From Verrucomicrobiota bacterium (GTDB lineage: Bacteria > Verrucomicrobiota > Verrucomicrobiia > Limisphaerales > AV2): a stretch of 6,907 bases of DNA. The translations under genes and the position numbers were made by a program. The number at the start of each line of letters is the position of its first letter. Position 1 is the stretch's first letter. Location: assembly GCA_003218935.1 (NCBI GenBank), contig QHPA01000358.1:1-6907 (forward strand), in the 5' to 3' direction. Shown here one piece after another: positions 1 to 5,412 of this stretch. The notes beneath the pieces are model-generated. The model had not been told where the DNA came from, did not search any database, and worked only from the letters and a program-made list of their open reading frames with translations.

Positions 1-252
1 GTTCGGAGATCGGGCGGATCGAGCCGGTTCGCGCGTCACCGAATTCAGTGCCAGAATCAAGACCCACACCGCGGCCAATCCCGCCCAGGCTTGCGGGCAA
101 GGCCAGAGCAATGCGCGCCACCACGAAGCGGGTTGAGAGGGTTGAGGCTCGTGCGCGCGCCGCGCCGCGTCCAGGATTTCGCCACGCCATTCCGCCGGGA
201 TTTTCCGCAGCGGCTGGCGCTGAAGTTGTTTTTCAAAATCTTCCGGCCTCAT
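1..252 (-). CDS. Partial one-TM protein, putative anti-sigma partner of the ECF sigma factor (C-terminus beyond window)
   Basis: An open frame starts with ATG at 252 and runs without a stop to base 1, giving 84 residues whose C-terminal part lies outside the window. Residues 1-40 are charged and hydrophilic (MRPEDFEKQL at the start, an EWRGEIL helix near 21-27). A Trp-rich stretch (SWWRALLW, 43-50) leads into a hydrophobic segment at about 55-70 (AWAGLAAVWVLILAL), which reads as one membrane helix with the N-terminus in the cytoplasm. The gene lies 84 bp downstream of the ECF sigma gene on the same strand, the usual place for an anti-sigma factor. The anti-sigma role is inferred from position and topology. 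The zinc anti-sigma motif (HxxxCxxC) is absent from the visible part; the only Cys is in WPCPQ. A similar N-terminus seems familiar from Verrucomicrobiota sigma-linked hypothetical proteins, but I cannot verify this. No good ribosome binding site precedes the ATG. Confidence 0.7.
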   Translation of the reverse strand, partial: MRPEDFEKQLQRQPLRKIPAEWRGEILDAARRAHEPQPSQPASWWRALLWPCPQAWAGLAAVWVLILALNSVTREPARSARSPN

Positions 253-275
253 TTCGATATGCGCTTGATTTGTAA

Positions 276-294
276 GGCGGCTTTTTCAGCCGCC
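276..294 (-). promoter_or_regulatory. Intercistronic hairpin between the sigma gene and its downstream partner
   Basis: A perfect 7-bp GC-rich inverted repeat: on the minus strand GGCGGCT, loop GAAAA, AGCCGCC. It lies in the 84-bp gap, 42 bases after the sigma stop and 23 bases before the next ATG. No T-run follows on either strand, so it does not look like a classical intrinsic terminator. It may be an attenuator, an mRNA processing or stability element, or a structure that sets the sigma/anti-sigma expression ratio. The function is inferred; the stem is directly visible. Confidence 0.5.
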
Positions 295-336
295 GTCTAT
301 TGTATTGAGACGCGCGGCCCAGCATCCACTCGTTCA

Positions 337-849
337 TCATTTGATCTCGTCGTAAAGAGGACGCAGCCGCTCCCGCAATTTGTCTAAGCCGTAACGATAG
401 CGGCTGGCGGTGGTGTTCGGCGGGATGTCGAGCGCTTCGGCAATCGACCCAAAGGTCAGGCCTTCCCATAACTTCAGGTGAACCACGGCGCGTTGTTCGG
501 GCGGCAACTCGCCCAGCGCCGCCACCAGCGCCTGGTGAAAAGCCTGTTCGTCCGGATCTGTCACGGGCGCAAAGATGGACGCGCTTTCCGCAGCCAGTTG
601 TCCGTAATTCTTCCCGCGGGTTTTCCGGCGGCGCATCAGGTCGATGGCCAGGTTGTGGGCGAGGCGAATCAGGAAGGCCCGCTCGTCGCGCACGGCCTCG
701 AGCAAGCCGGGCTGTTTGGCCAGTTTAACGAACAGCTCCTGCAACAGGTCCTTCGTGTCGGTCTCGTCCCGCGTGAAGTTCAGCAGAAAAGCGAACAGTG
801 CCTGGGCGTGGTCATCGTAAACACGGTCAAGAAAATCGGGCGGCGACAT
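337..849 (-). CDS. ECF-type RNA polymerase sigma factor
   Basis: A sigma-70 family extracytoplasmic-function sigma factor of 170 aa with the chosen start. Region 2 covers about residues 8-76: the DLLQELFVKLA stretch at 34-44 is typical of region 2.2, and RAFLIRLAHNLAIDLMRRRK at 57-76 of regions 2.3-2.4. Region 4 covers about 108-163, with ELPPEQRAVVHLKLWEG leading into the helix-turn-helix TFGSIAEALDIPPNTTASR. Sigma-1.1 and sigma-3 domains are absent, as expected for ECF factors. The frame extends upstream to a GTG at 927, but that extension is Arg-rich and unlike a sigma N-terminus, so the ATG at 849 (MSPPDFLDRV) is preferred. The gene lies 111 bp downstream of phoR on the same strand and is followed by a putative membrane anti-sigma factor. 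It may belong to the phoBR transcript or have its own promoter; I see no convincing promoter in 850-960. Confidence 0.9.
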   Translation of the reverse strand: MSPPDFLDRVYDDHAQALFAFLLNFTRDETDTKDLLQELFVKLAKQPGLLEAVRDERAFLIRLAHNLAIDLMRRRKTRGKNYGQLAAESASIFAPVTDPDEQAFHQALVAALGELPPEQRAVVHLKLWEGLTFGSIAEALDIPPNTTASRYRYGLDKLRERLRPLYDEIK

Positions 850-960
850 CGGTTTCAGGAAGACGCGGGCGGTCAGGCGGTTTATCCAGGAATTCTTTTC
901 CCGGCGTGGAATCCGCCCGCGCAACACGCCGAACCATTCGACCGGACAATGAGGAAATCG

Positions 961-2139
961 TCACGTCAGCGGCAGCGTGAAGAAGAAGGTTGTCCCCTGC
1001 CCCAACTCACTTTCCACCCGGACCTCGCCGCCATGGGATTGGACGATGTGTTTGACGATGGATAATCCAAGCCCCGTTCCGCCCTGCTCGCGCGAACGGG
1101 CCTTGTCCGCGCGATAGAAACGTTCGAAGACGCGGTCAATCGAGTCCGGCGGAATGCCCGGGCCGTTGTCGCGCACTGAGACCTCGGCAAATTGTCCGTC
1201 GGCGAGTCGCGCGTTGATCCAGACGCGCCCTTCCGGACGACCGTATTTGATCGCGTTGTCCACCAGATTAAAAATGACCTGTTGAACGCGGTCCGCGTCC
1301 GCGCGCACGACGACGTCGTCCGGAACCTGATTTTCCAGATTCACCTTCTTGTATCCGGCCCGCGATTGGAGGTCCTCCATCACGTCCTCGGCCACGGATC
1401 GCAGCTCGACCTTCTGAAGGTTCAAGACGATCTGGCCGGATTCGAGCCGCGAAATCGTGAGCAGGTCGTCGATGAGATAGGTGAGCCGGTCGGCGTGTTT
1501 CTCGATCGTCTTCAGGAATCGCGTAGCGACGTTGGGATCGTCTTTCGCGCCGTTGATGAGCGTCTCGACGTAGCCTTTGATCATGGAGAGCGGCGTGCGC
1601 AGTTCATGACTGACGTTGGCTACGAATTCCTGGCGCGTGTTTTCGAGTTGCTTGAGACGCGTCAGGTCGTGAAACACGAGAATCATACCCTGCTGCTTTC
1701 CATCACGATCGAGCAACGCGGTGGCATTCACTTGCAGACAACGGTTGTCGAGGCCGGGCAGCTCCAGTTCAAAGCCGAGCACCTGGCTTTCCACGCGCAC
1801 CCGGCTTACCAGTTCCTGCAATTCATGCAGGCGCAGCGCCTCCATTGTGGTACGGCCCCGGATATCACCCGTCAGGCCGAAGAGCTGTTCGAGCGCCTGA
1901 TTGACGAGTCGCACGCGTCCGTTGCCGTCGAGCAACAACACGCCTTCGACCATGCTGTTGAAGAGGGCCTGTTGCTGGGCCTGGGCTTGCGCCAGCGCGA
2001 GCTGTTGTTGCTCCTGCAACACCGCGGTTTGCCCGGTCTGTTCCTTGAGCCTTTCGCGCGCTTCGTCAAAGCGGCGTTTCCACCAGAAATGCAGCGCGAC
2101 AAGTCCAAGACCGGCAAAGATGGTTAACGTGGGCCACAT
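961..2139 (-). CDS. phoR: PhoR-type sensor histidine kinase
   Basis: A membrane-bound two-component kinase of 392 aa. Residues 1-20 form a single N-terminal TM helix, followed by a basic KRRFDEARERLKEQ stretch and a Gln/Ala-rich probable coiled coil at about 38-60. A PAS domain spans about 60-160 (MVEGVLLLDGNGRVRLVNQA at 63-82). The HisKA H-box FVANVSHELRTPL has phosphoacceptor His178. The ATPase domain shows the N-box NLVDNAIKYG (291-300), the G1 box RDNGPGIP (323-330), the F-box FERFYRAD (338-345) and the G2 box GGTGLGLS (353-360). All catalytic motifs are intact. There is almost no periplasmic domain, as in PhoR proteins that sense transporter state through PhoU/Pst rather than an external ligand. 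The gene follows the PhoB-like regulator, its likely partner. The PhoR assignment rests on this pairing and architecture; the true input signal is not proven. Confidence 0.9.
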   Translation of the reverse strand: MWPTLTIFAGLGLVALHFWWKRRFDEARERLKEQTGQTAVLQEQQQLALAQAQAQQQALFNSMVEGVLLLDGNGRVRLVNQALEQLFGLTGDIRGRTTMEALRLHELQELVSRVRVESQVLGFELELPGLDNRCLQVNATALLDRDGKQQGMILVFHDLTRLKQLENTRQEFVANVSHELRTPLSMIKGYVETLINGAKDDPNVATRFLKTIEKHADRLTYLIDDLLTISRLESGQIVLNLQKVELRSVAEDVMEDLQSRAGYKKVNLENQVPDDVVVRADADRVQQVIFNLVDNAIKYGRPEGRVWINARLADGQFAEVSVRDNGPGIPPDSIDRVFERFYRADKARSREQGGTGLGLSIVKHIVQSHGGEVRVESELGQGTTFFFTLPLT

Positions 2140-2152
2140 GCTTTCTACGCTT

Positions 2153-2232
2153 TTAACATTTTAACGGTTCAACTGTTTAACGACCCGGCGGGCATTAAAT
2201 GTTAAATCGTCGACAGGTTAAATCGTTGAACC
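2153..2232. repeat. 8-bp-phased inverted array of TTAAC / GTTAA octamers between phoB and phoR
   Basis: Four octamers start at 2153, 2161, 2169 and 2177, beginning TTAAC, TTAAC, TCAAC and TTAAC. A GC-rich octamer (CCGGCGGG, 2185) and a loosely matching AT-rich one (CATTAAAT, 2193) follow. Four units in the opposite sense start at 2201, 2209, 2217 and 2225 (GTTAA, GTCGA, GTTAA, GTTGA); those at 2201 and 2217 are identical (GTTAAATC). The phase of 8 holds throughout. The halves are also complementary: 2165-2181 pairs with 2217-2233, with a single mismatch and one G-T wobble in 17 positions, so the transcript could form a long stem. The array fills most of the 99-bp gap and is AT-rich against its surroundings. 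Function unknown: candidates are a multi-site operator, an intercistronic RNA structure or a chromosomal short repeat. Confidence 0.75.
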
Positions 2233-2238
2233 GGGAAG

Positions 2239-2919
2239 TCAGTTTTCGACGAAGCGGTAGCCCACACCGCGCACGGTGTCGAGGTATCCGGCCGCGCGTC
2301 CGAGCTTTTCCCGCAATCGGCGTATGTGCGTGTCCACGGTGCGGGTATCAATGAGGTTTTCGTATTGCCAAACGTCCTGCAGCAGTTGTTCGCGCGATTG
2401 GACACGCCCGCGACGTTGCGCCAGCACGGTCAGCAGTTTGAACTCCGTCGCGGTCAGCTCAATGCGTTTGCCCTGCACTGTCACCCTGTGCCGCGGCACG
2501 TCGATGATCAGATCGCCGAACTGGTACCGGTCTTTTTTCTCATCTTCGCCCTGGCCGCGCTTGAGTAGATTTTTCACCCGCAGGAGCAGTTCGCGCGGGC
2601 TGAATGGCTTGGTCACATAATCGTCCGCGCCCAATTCCAGGCCGAGCACACGGTCGATCTCCGCCGCTTTTGCGGTGAGCATGATGACGCGAATGCCGGA
2701 GGTGGCCGGGTCGCGACGCAGAATTTTGCAAACTTCAACACCGTCCACTTCCGGCAGCATCAGATCGAGAACAATCAAATCGGGCGACTGAACTCGGGCC
2801 TTTTTCAACGCTTCCGAGCCGTCCGCCGCCGTCACGACTTCGTAACCCGCGCTCTTGAGATTGAACTCAACCAGTTCAACGGCGTCGGGTTCGTCATCTA
2901 CCACCAGAATCTTTGCCAT
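2239..2919 (-). CDS. phoB: PhoB-type response regulator (receiver plus winged helix)
   Basis: An OmpR/PhoB-family transcription factor of 226 aa. The receiver domain occupies 1-120, with acidic pocket D8/D9, phosphoacceptor D52 (LIVLDLMLP), switch T82 and conserved K104 in YVTKPFSPREL. The C-terminal winged helix spans about 132-224, including ELTATEFKLLTVLA (154-167), RTVDTHIRRLREKLG (193-207) and the closing GVGYRFVEN. The frame can be extended upstream to a GTG-region start at 2976, but that would run through the Pho-box-like promoter element; ATG 2919 (MAKILVVDDEPD) matches the family N-terminus and the paralogue next door. It sits upstream of the PhoR-type kinase and is probably co-transcribed with it. 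It is expected to bind 11-bp-spaced direct repeats and activate phosphate-starvation genes, including itself. It is assigned as PhoB rather than another OmpR-family regulator because of the kinase neighbour and the box. Confidence 0.9.
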   Translation of the reverse strand: MAKILVVDDEPDAVELVEFNLKSAGYEVVTAADGSEALKKARVQSPDLIVLDLMLPEVDGVEVCKILRRDPATSGIRVIMLTAKAAEIDRVLGLELGADDYVTKPFSPRELLLRVKNLLKRGQGEDEKKDRYQFGDLIIDVPRHRVTVQGKRIELTATEFKLLTVLAQRRGRVQSREQLLQDVWQYENLIDTRTVDTHIRRLREKLGRAAGYLDTVRGVGYRFVEN

Positions 2920-2952
2920 CACGCGGGCTTTGGTTATCACGAAGCCCAAGTT

Positions 2953-2998
2953 CCTACAATTTCGGCCAGGTGACAAGAAGGTTACAAATTCATGTCAA
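2953..2998 (-). promoter_or_regulatory. Pho-box-like promoter of phoB (three 7-mers at 11-bp spacing plus weak -10)
   Basis: On the minus strand three heptamers, TTGACAT, TTGTAAC and TTGTCAC, are separated by exactly 4 bases each (GAAT, CTTC), starting at 2998, 2987 and 2976. The 7+4 layout is the known PhoB binding pattern, and TTGTCAC followed by a GGCCGA stretch recalls the E. coli phoA promoter. A weak -10 candidate, TGTAGG (2958-2953, 3 of 6 consensus bases), lies 11 bases after the last heptamer. Transcription would begin near 2946, about 27 bases before the phoB ATG. The element implies autoregulation of phoB. The repeats are directly visible; binding is inferred. Confidence 0.6.
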
Positions 2999-3028
2999 CG
3001 CATCCGAGGCGGCCCGACCGTCTTGAGG

Positions 3029-3397
3029 TCAATGGCGTTGGAGCAACAACTGCGCGCGCGTTTCAAGGTCACGCGGGCTGAAAGGCTTGGTCAGGTAATC
3101 GTTCGCCCCCGAATCGAGGCCGATCAGCCGGCACAGTTCACCCGACCGCGCCGTCAGCATGAGGATCGGGATGTTCACGGTGGCCGGTTCGCGACGCAGG
3201 GTTTCGCAAACGGTGAATCCGTCCATTTCCGGAATCATCACGTCGAGCACAATGATGTCCGGCAGGAGGGCGCGAGCCTTGTTCAGGGCCTCCCACCCGT
3301 CTCCGGCAATGACCACCTGGTGCCCGCTCTTTTTGAAGACGAAGGTTATCAGCTCAACCATGTCCGGTTCGTCGTCCACAACCAGGACTTTCGCCAT
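3029..3397 (-). CDS. Stand-alone receiver (CheY-like) response regulator, paralogue of PhoB receiver
   Basis: A 122-residue protein that is only a receiver domain: D8/D9 pocket, phosphoacceptor D52 in IIVLDVMIPEMDG, T82 in LMLTARSG and K104 in YLTKPFSPRDL, so it should accept phosphate. It ends at residue 122, where a PhoB-type protein would begin its linker. An ungapped alignment with the adjacent PhoB receiver gives about 72 identical positions of 122 by hand count, which indicates a tandem duplicate or close relative. The same frame stays open far upstream to 4546, but that part is antisense to malate dehydrogenase; ATG 3397 (MAKVLVVDDEPD) is the family start. It lies 109 bp upstream of phoB on the same strand and is divergent from mdh. 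It may be a phosphate sink or modulator of the PhoR kinase, or have an unrelated partner. No remnant of a DNA-binding domain is seen downstream. Confidence 0.85.
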   Translation of the reverse strand: MAKVLVVDDEPDMVELITFVFKKSGHQVVIAGDGWEALNKARALLPDIIVLDVMIPEMDGFTVCETLRREPATVNIPILMLTARSGELCRLIGLDSGANDYLTKPFSPRDLETRAQLLLQRH

Positions 3398-3491
3398 CCG
3401 GTTTCGGTAGCACAGCGATGGTCCGGCATCAAAGGCGAACGGGTGAAAAGCAGGTGACGTTTCAAACTCTCCCCACACTCCGTCTTCCCGC

Positions 3492-3520
3492 TTGCGTCGC
3501 CTCGGGCGGCCAACCATACT
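3492..3520 (+). promoter_or_regulatory. Candidate sigma-70 promoter for malate dehydrogenase
   Basis: TTGCGT (3492-3497) and CATACT (3515-3520) are separated by 17 bases in the 141-bp divergent gap ahead of mdh. They match the consensus at 3 of 6 and 4 of 6 positions, and would place a start near 3527, a short distance before the ATG at 3539. This is a weak match, offered only because spacing and location fit. Confidence 0.2.
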
Positions 3521-3538
3521 CGCGGCCTGTGAAAATGT

Positions 3539-4528
3539 ATGAGCACGATTCCCATTCGCGTCGCTGTCACCGGCGCCGCCGGACAAATCGGTTACTCGCT
3601 CCTTTTCCGCATCGCTTCCGGCGCAATGTTCGGTCCGAACCAGCCGGTCATTCTGCACCTGATTGAAATCGAACCCGCCCTGCCCGCGCTCAATGGCGTG
3701 GTCATGGAACTCGACGACTGCGCCTTTTCGTCGCTTAAAGGCGTCGTTCCCACGGCCAATCTCGACGAGGGCTTTCGCGGCGTGAACTGGGCATTGCTCG
3801 TCGGCAGCGTGCCGCGCAAGCAAGGGATGGAGCGCAAAGACCTGCTCGGCATCAACGGCAGGATTTTCATCGGCCAGGGCCGGGCGATTCAAAAAAACGC
3901 CGCCAGCGACGTGCGCGTCCTCGTCGTTGGCAATCCGTGCAACACAAATTGTCTGATCGCCATGAACAACGCGCCGGAGGTGCCGCGCGACCGCTGGCAC
4001 GCCATGACGCGGCTCGACGAGAACCGGGCGAAATCGCAGCTCGCCAAAAGAGCCGGCGCCGATGCCGGTGCCGTCACCAACGTCGCTATCTGGGGCAATC
4101 ATTCGGCGACGCAGTATCCCGATTTTTACAACGCGAAAATCAACGGCAGGCCTGCGACTGATCTCATTAAAGACGAAACCTGGCTGAAAGGTGAGTTTAT
4201 CTCCACCGTGCAGCAGCGCGGCGCAGCCATCATCAAGACCCGCGGCGCGTCGAGCGCCGGCAGCGCGGCCAACGCCATCATCGAAAGCGTCCGCTCCATC
4301 ATCGAGCCCACGTCCGCCGGCGATTGGCACAGCGTCTGTATTTGCTCGGATGGCAGCTACGGTGTCGAGCAGGGACTCATCTCCTCGTTTCCGGTGCGTG
4401 GCGACGGCAAAAAGCTTTCCATCGTTCAAGGCGTGCCGATCAACGAATTCGGCCGCGCGAAAATCGACGCCACCGTCAACGAATTGCAGGAGGAGCGCGC
4501 AATGGTGGCGGACTTGCTCCCAAGGTGA
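3539..4528 (+). CDS. mdh: Malate dehydrogenase (NAD-dependent, cytosolic type)
   Basis: A 329-aa enzyme that interconverts malate and oxaloacetate with NAD(H) in the TCA cycle. The dinucleotide-binding loop is [10 protein letters not shown] (11-20), and an acidic residue in LIEIEP (E43) fits NAD rather than NADP preference. Substrate-binding arginines lie in [11 protein letters not shown] (R93, R99), with GNPCNTN at 131-137. The catalytic pair is R158/D160 in [12 protein letters not shown] and His188 in [32 protein letters not shown] (228-247) is typical of this family. Length and sequence agree with the Thermus-like group rather than the E. coli/mitochondrial group, which is about 312 aa. 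The ATG at 3539 matches the family N-terminus ([18 protein letters not shown]); an ATG four bases upstream is out of frame. No Shine-Dalgarno is visible. One small oddity is Cys134 where Ala is common. The gene is complete, on the strand opposite the regulatory block. Confidence 0.96.
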   Translation: MSTIPIRVAVTGAAGQIGYSLLFRIASGAMFGPNQPVILHLIEIEPALPALNGVVMELDDCAFSSLKGVVPTANLDEGFRGVNWALLVGSVPRKQGMERKDLLGINGRIFIGQGRAIQKNAASDVRVLVVGNPCNTNCLIAMNNAPEVPRDRWHAMTRLDENRAKSQLAKRAGADAGAVTNVAIWGNHSATQYPDFYNAKINGRPATDLIKDETWLKGEFISTVQQRGAAIIKTRGASSAGSAANAIIESVRSIIEPTSAGDWHSVCICSDGSYGVEQGLISSFPVRGDGKKLSIVQGVPINEFGRAKIDATVNELQEERAMVADLLPR

Positions 4529-4555
4529 GCAAGCGGCTGTCAACAAATCGCGTCC

Positions 4556-4645
4556 ATGAACGATCCCATCAGGATGTTTGATTCTTGTGACCTCGACTCC
4601 TGCGGAGGGGACGGCCCGACATTCGCCCCACCCGCTTCGCGATGA
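4556..4645 (+). CDS. Possible 29-aa small ORF overlapping the deoC start
   Basis: ATG 4556 opens a 29-codon frame whose TGA (4643-4645) overlaps the deoC ATG as ATGA, a geometry often used for translational coupling. The peptide begins MNDPIRMFDSCDLDSC and is rich in Asp, Gly, Pro and Cys; I recognise no family. No ribosome binding site precedes it. A GGAGGGG run at 4604-4610 lies inside it, about 32 bases from the deoC start, too far for normal Shine-Dalgarno use. It could be a leader peptide or chance. Confidence 0.15.
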   Translation: MNDPIRMFDSCDLDSCGGDGPTFAPPASR

Positions 4646-5316
4646 AGGCCAAGGACCTCGCCCGCTATATCGACCACACGCTGCTCAGAGCGGACGCCGC
4701 GGCGAAAGACATCGAAAGGCTCTGTGCCGAGGCGCGCGAGCACCATTTCTATGCTGTTTGCGTAAACGGATCGTGGGTGGTTCAGGCTCGCCATTTGCTT
4801 GACGGCAGCGCTGTGAAAGTGGCCACGGTCGTCGGCTTTCCGCTCGGAGCGACGGACTCCGACACCAAGCGGTTCGAAACCGAAGCCGCGATCGACAACG
4901 GCGCGCAGGAAATCGACGTGGTCATCAATCTCGGACGTTTGAAGGACGGCAATTACGATTATGTGCTGCGGGAACTTCGCGATGTCGCCGAGACCGCAGA
5001 CGAACGACCGGTCAAAGTCATTCTCGAAACCAGCCTGTTGACCCACGAAGAAAAAATCCGCGCTTGCCGTCTCGTCCTCGATTCAGGCGCGCAGTTCGTG
5101 AAAACCTCCACCGGTTTCAGCAGCGGTGGCGCGACGATTGAAGACGTGGAACTGCTGCGCGGAATCGTCGGCGAAAAATTCGGCGTGAAAGCCGCGGGCG
5201 GCATTCGTGACGCGCCGACCGCGCTGGCGATGATCGAAGCGGGCGCCACACGCCTGGGCACTTCAGCCGGCGTGGCGATTGTGCGAGGACCGGCAGGGAA
5301 AGCTCATAGTTATTAG
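4642..5316 (+). CDS. deoC: Deoxyribose-phosphate aldolase
   Basis: A 224-aa class I aldolase that cleaves 2-deoxyribose-5-phosphate to glyceraldehyde-3-phosphate and acetaldehyde in deoxynucleoside salvage. It is a TIM-barrel protein with the family landmarks in order: YIDHTLLRADA (9-19), AVCVNGSWV (38-46), VATVVGFPLGA (60-70), KRFETEAAIDNGAQEIDVVI with D92 (76-95), KVILETSLL (125-133), FVKTSTGFSSGGAT with Schiff-base Lys154 (152-165), VKAAGGIRD with Lys183 (182-190) and RLGTSAGVAIV (204-214). All catalytic residues are present, and the length is typical of the short bacterial form. ATG 4642 gives the expected N-terminus, and no in-frame ATG or GTG lies close upstream. It lies 113 bp after mdh on the same strand and may share its transcript. 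No other deo genes are present in the window. Confidence 0.96.
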   Translation: MKAKDLARYIDHTLLRADAAAKDIERLCAEAREHHFYAVCVNGSWVVQARHLLDGSAVKVATVVGFPLGATDSDTKRFETEAAIDNGAQEIDVVINLGRLKDGNYDYVLRELRDVAETADERPVKVILETSLLTHEEKIRACRLVLDSGAQFVKTSTGFSSGGATIEDVELLRGIVGEKFGVKAAGGIRDAPTALAMIEAGATRLGTSAGVAIVRGPAGKAHSY

Positions 5317-5350
5317 AGTGATCCCGACGGTCATGGGCCTGCACCCCAAA

Positions 5351-5406
5351 GACCCGGTCCATTCGATTTGGAGCGGCGGGTCATTCCAGTCCCTCGAACC
5401 ACGAGG
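5351..5406. terminator. Weak hairpins between convergent deoC and the lipoyl transferase gene
   Basis: In the 96-bp convergent gap, GACCCG (5351-5356) pairs with CGGGTC (5377-5382), and nested inside is TCCA (5358-5361) with TGGA (5369-5372). A second short hairpin is CCTCG (5392-5396), loop AACCA, CGAGG (5402-5406). Neither is followed by a T-run on either strand. The position suits a bidirectional terminator, but the sequence support is weak. Confidence 0.2.
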
Positions 5407-5412
5407 ACAACT

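Noticed and set aside
48..387. Two plus-strand frames (75 and 98 codons) at the left end
   Set aside because: They are Arg/Pro-rich shadows of the minus-strand one-TM protein and sigma gene and show no family features.
850..927. GTG-initiated 26-residue N-terminal extension of the sigma factor
   Set aside because: The extension is Arg-rich and does not resemble an ECF N-terminus; ATG 849 starts region 2 at the normal distance.
1192..2127. A 311-codon plus-strand open frame
   Set aside because: It is antisense to the histidine kinase, whose motifs are all intact; long antisense frames are common in GC-rich DNA.
2153..2232. Reading the octamer array as a Pho box, since PyTTAA-type repeats occur in cyanobacterial phosphate promoters
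   Set aside because: The phase here is strictly 8 bp rather than 11, the two halves are inverted, and the array lies between phoB and phoR rather than at a clear promoter.
2920..2976. N-terminal extension of PhoB to 2976
   Set aside because: It would translate through the Pho-box-like element and the -10 candidate, and it lacks similarity to receiver N-termini.
3443..3460. GTGAAAA and GTGACGT spaced 11 bp apart in the mdh/receiver divergent gap, resembling a second Pho box
   Set aside because: Only two repeats, the second matching poorly, with no -10 at a suitable distance; likely chance.
3398..4546. A long minus-strand open frame joined to the receiver gene, apparently making a 505-aa protein
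   Set aside because: The upstream part is the antisense of malate dehydrogenase, has no recognisable domain, and the family N-terminus MAKVLVVDDEPD begins at 3397.
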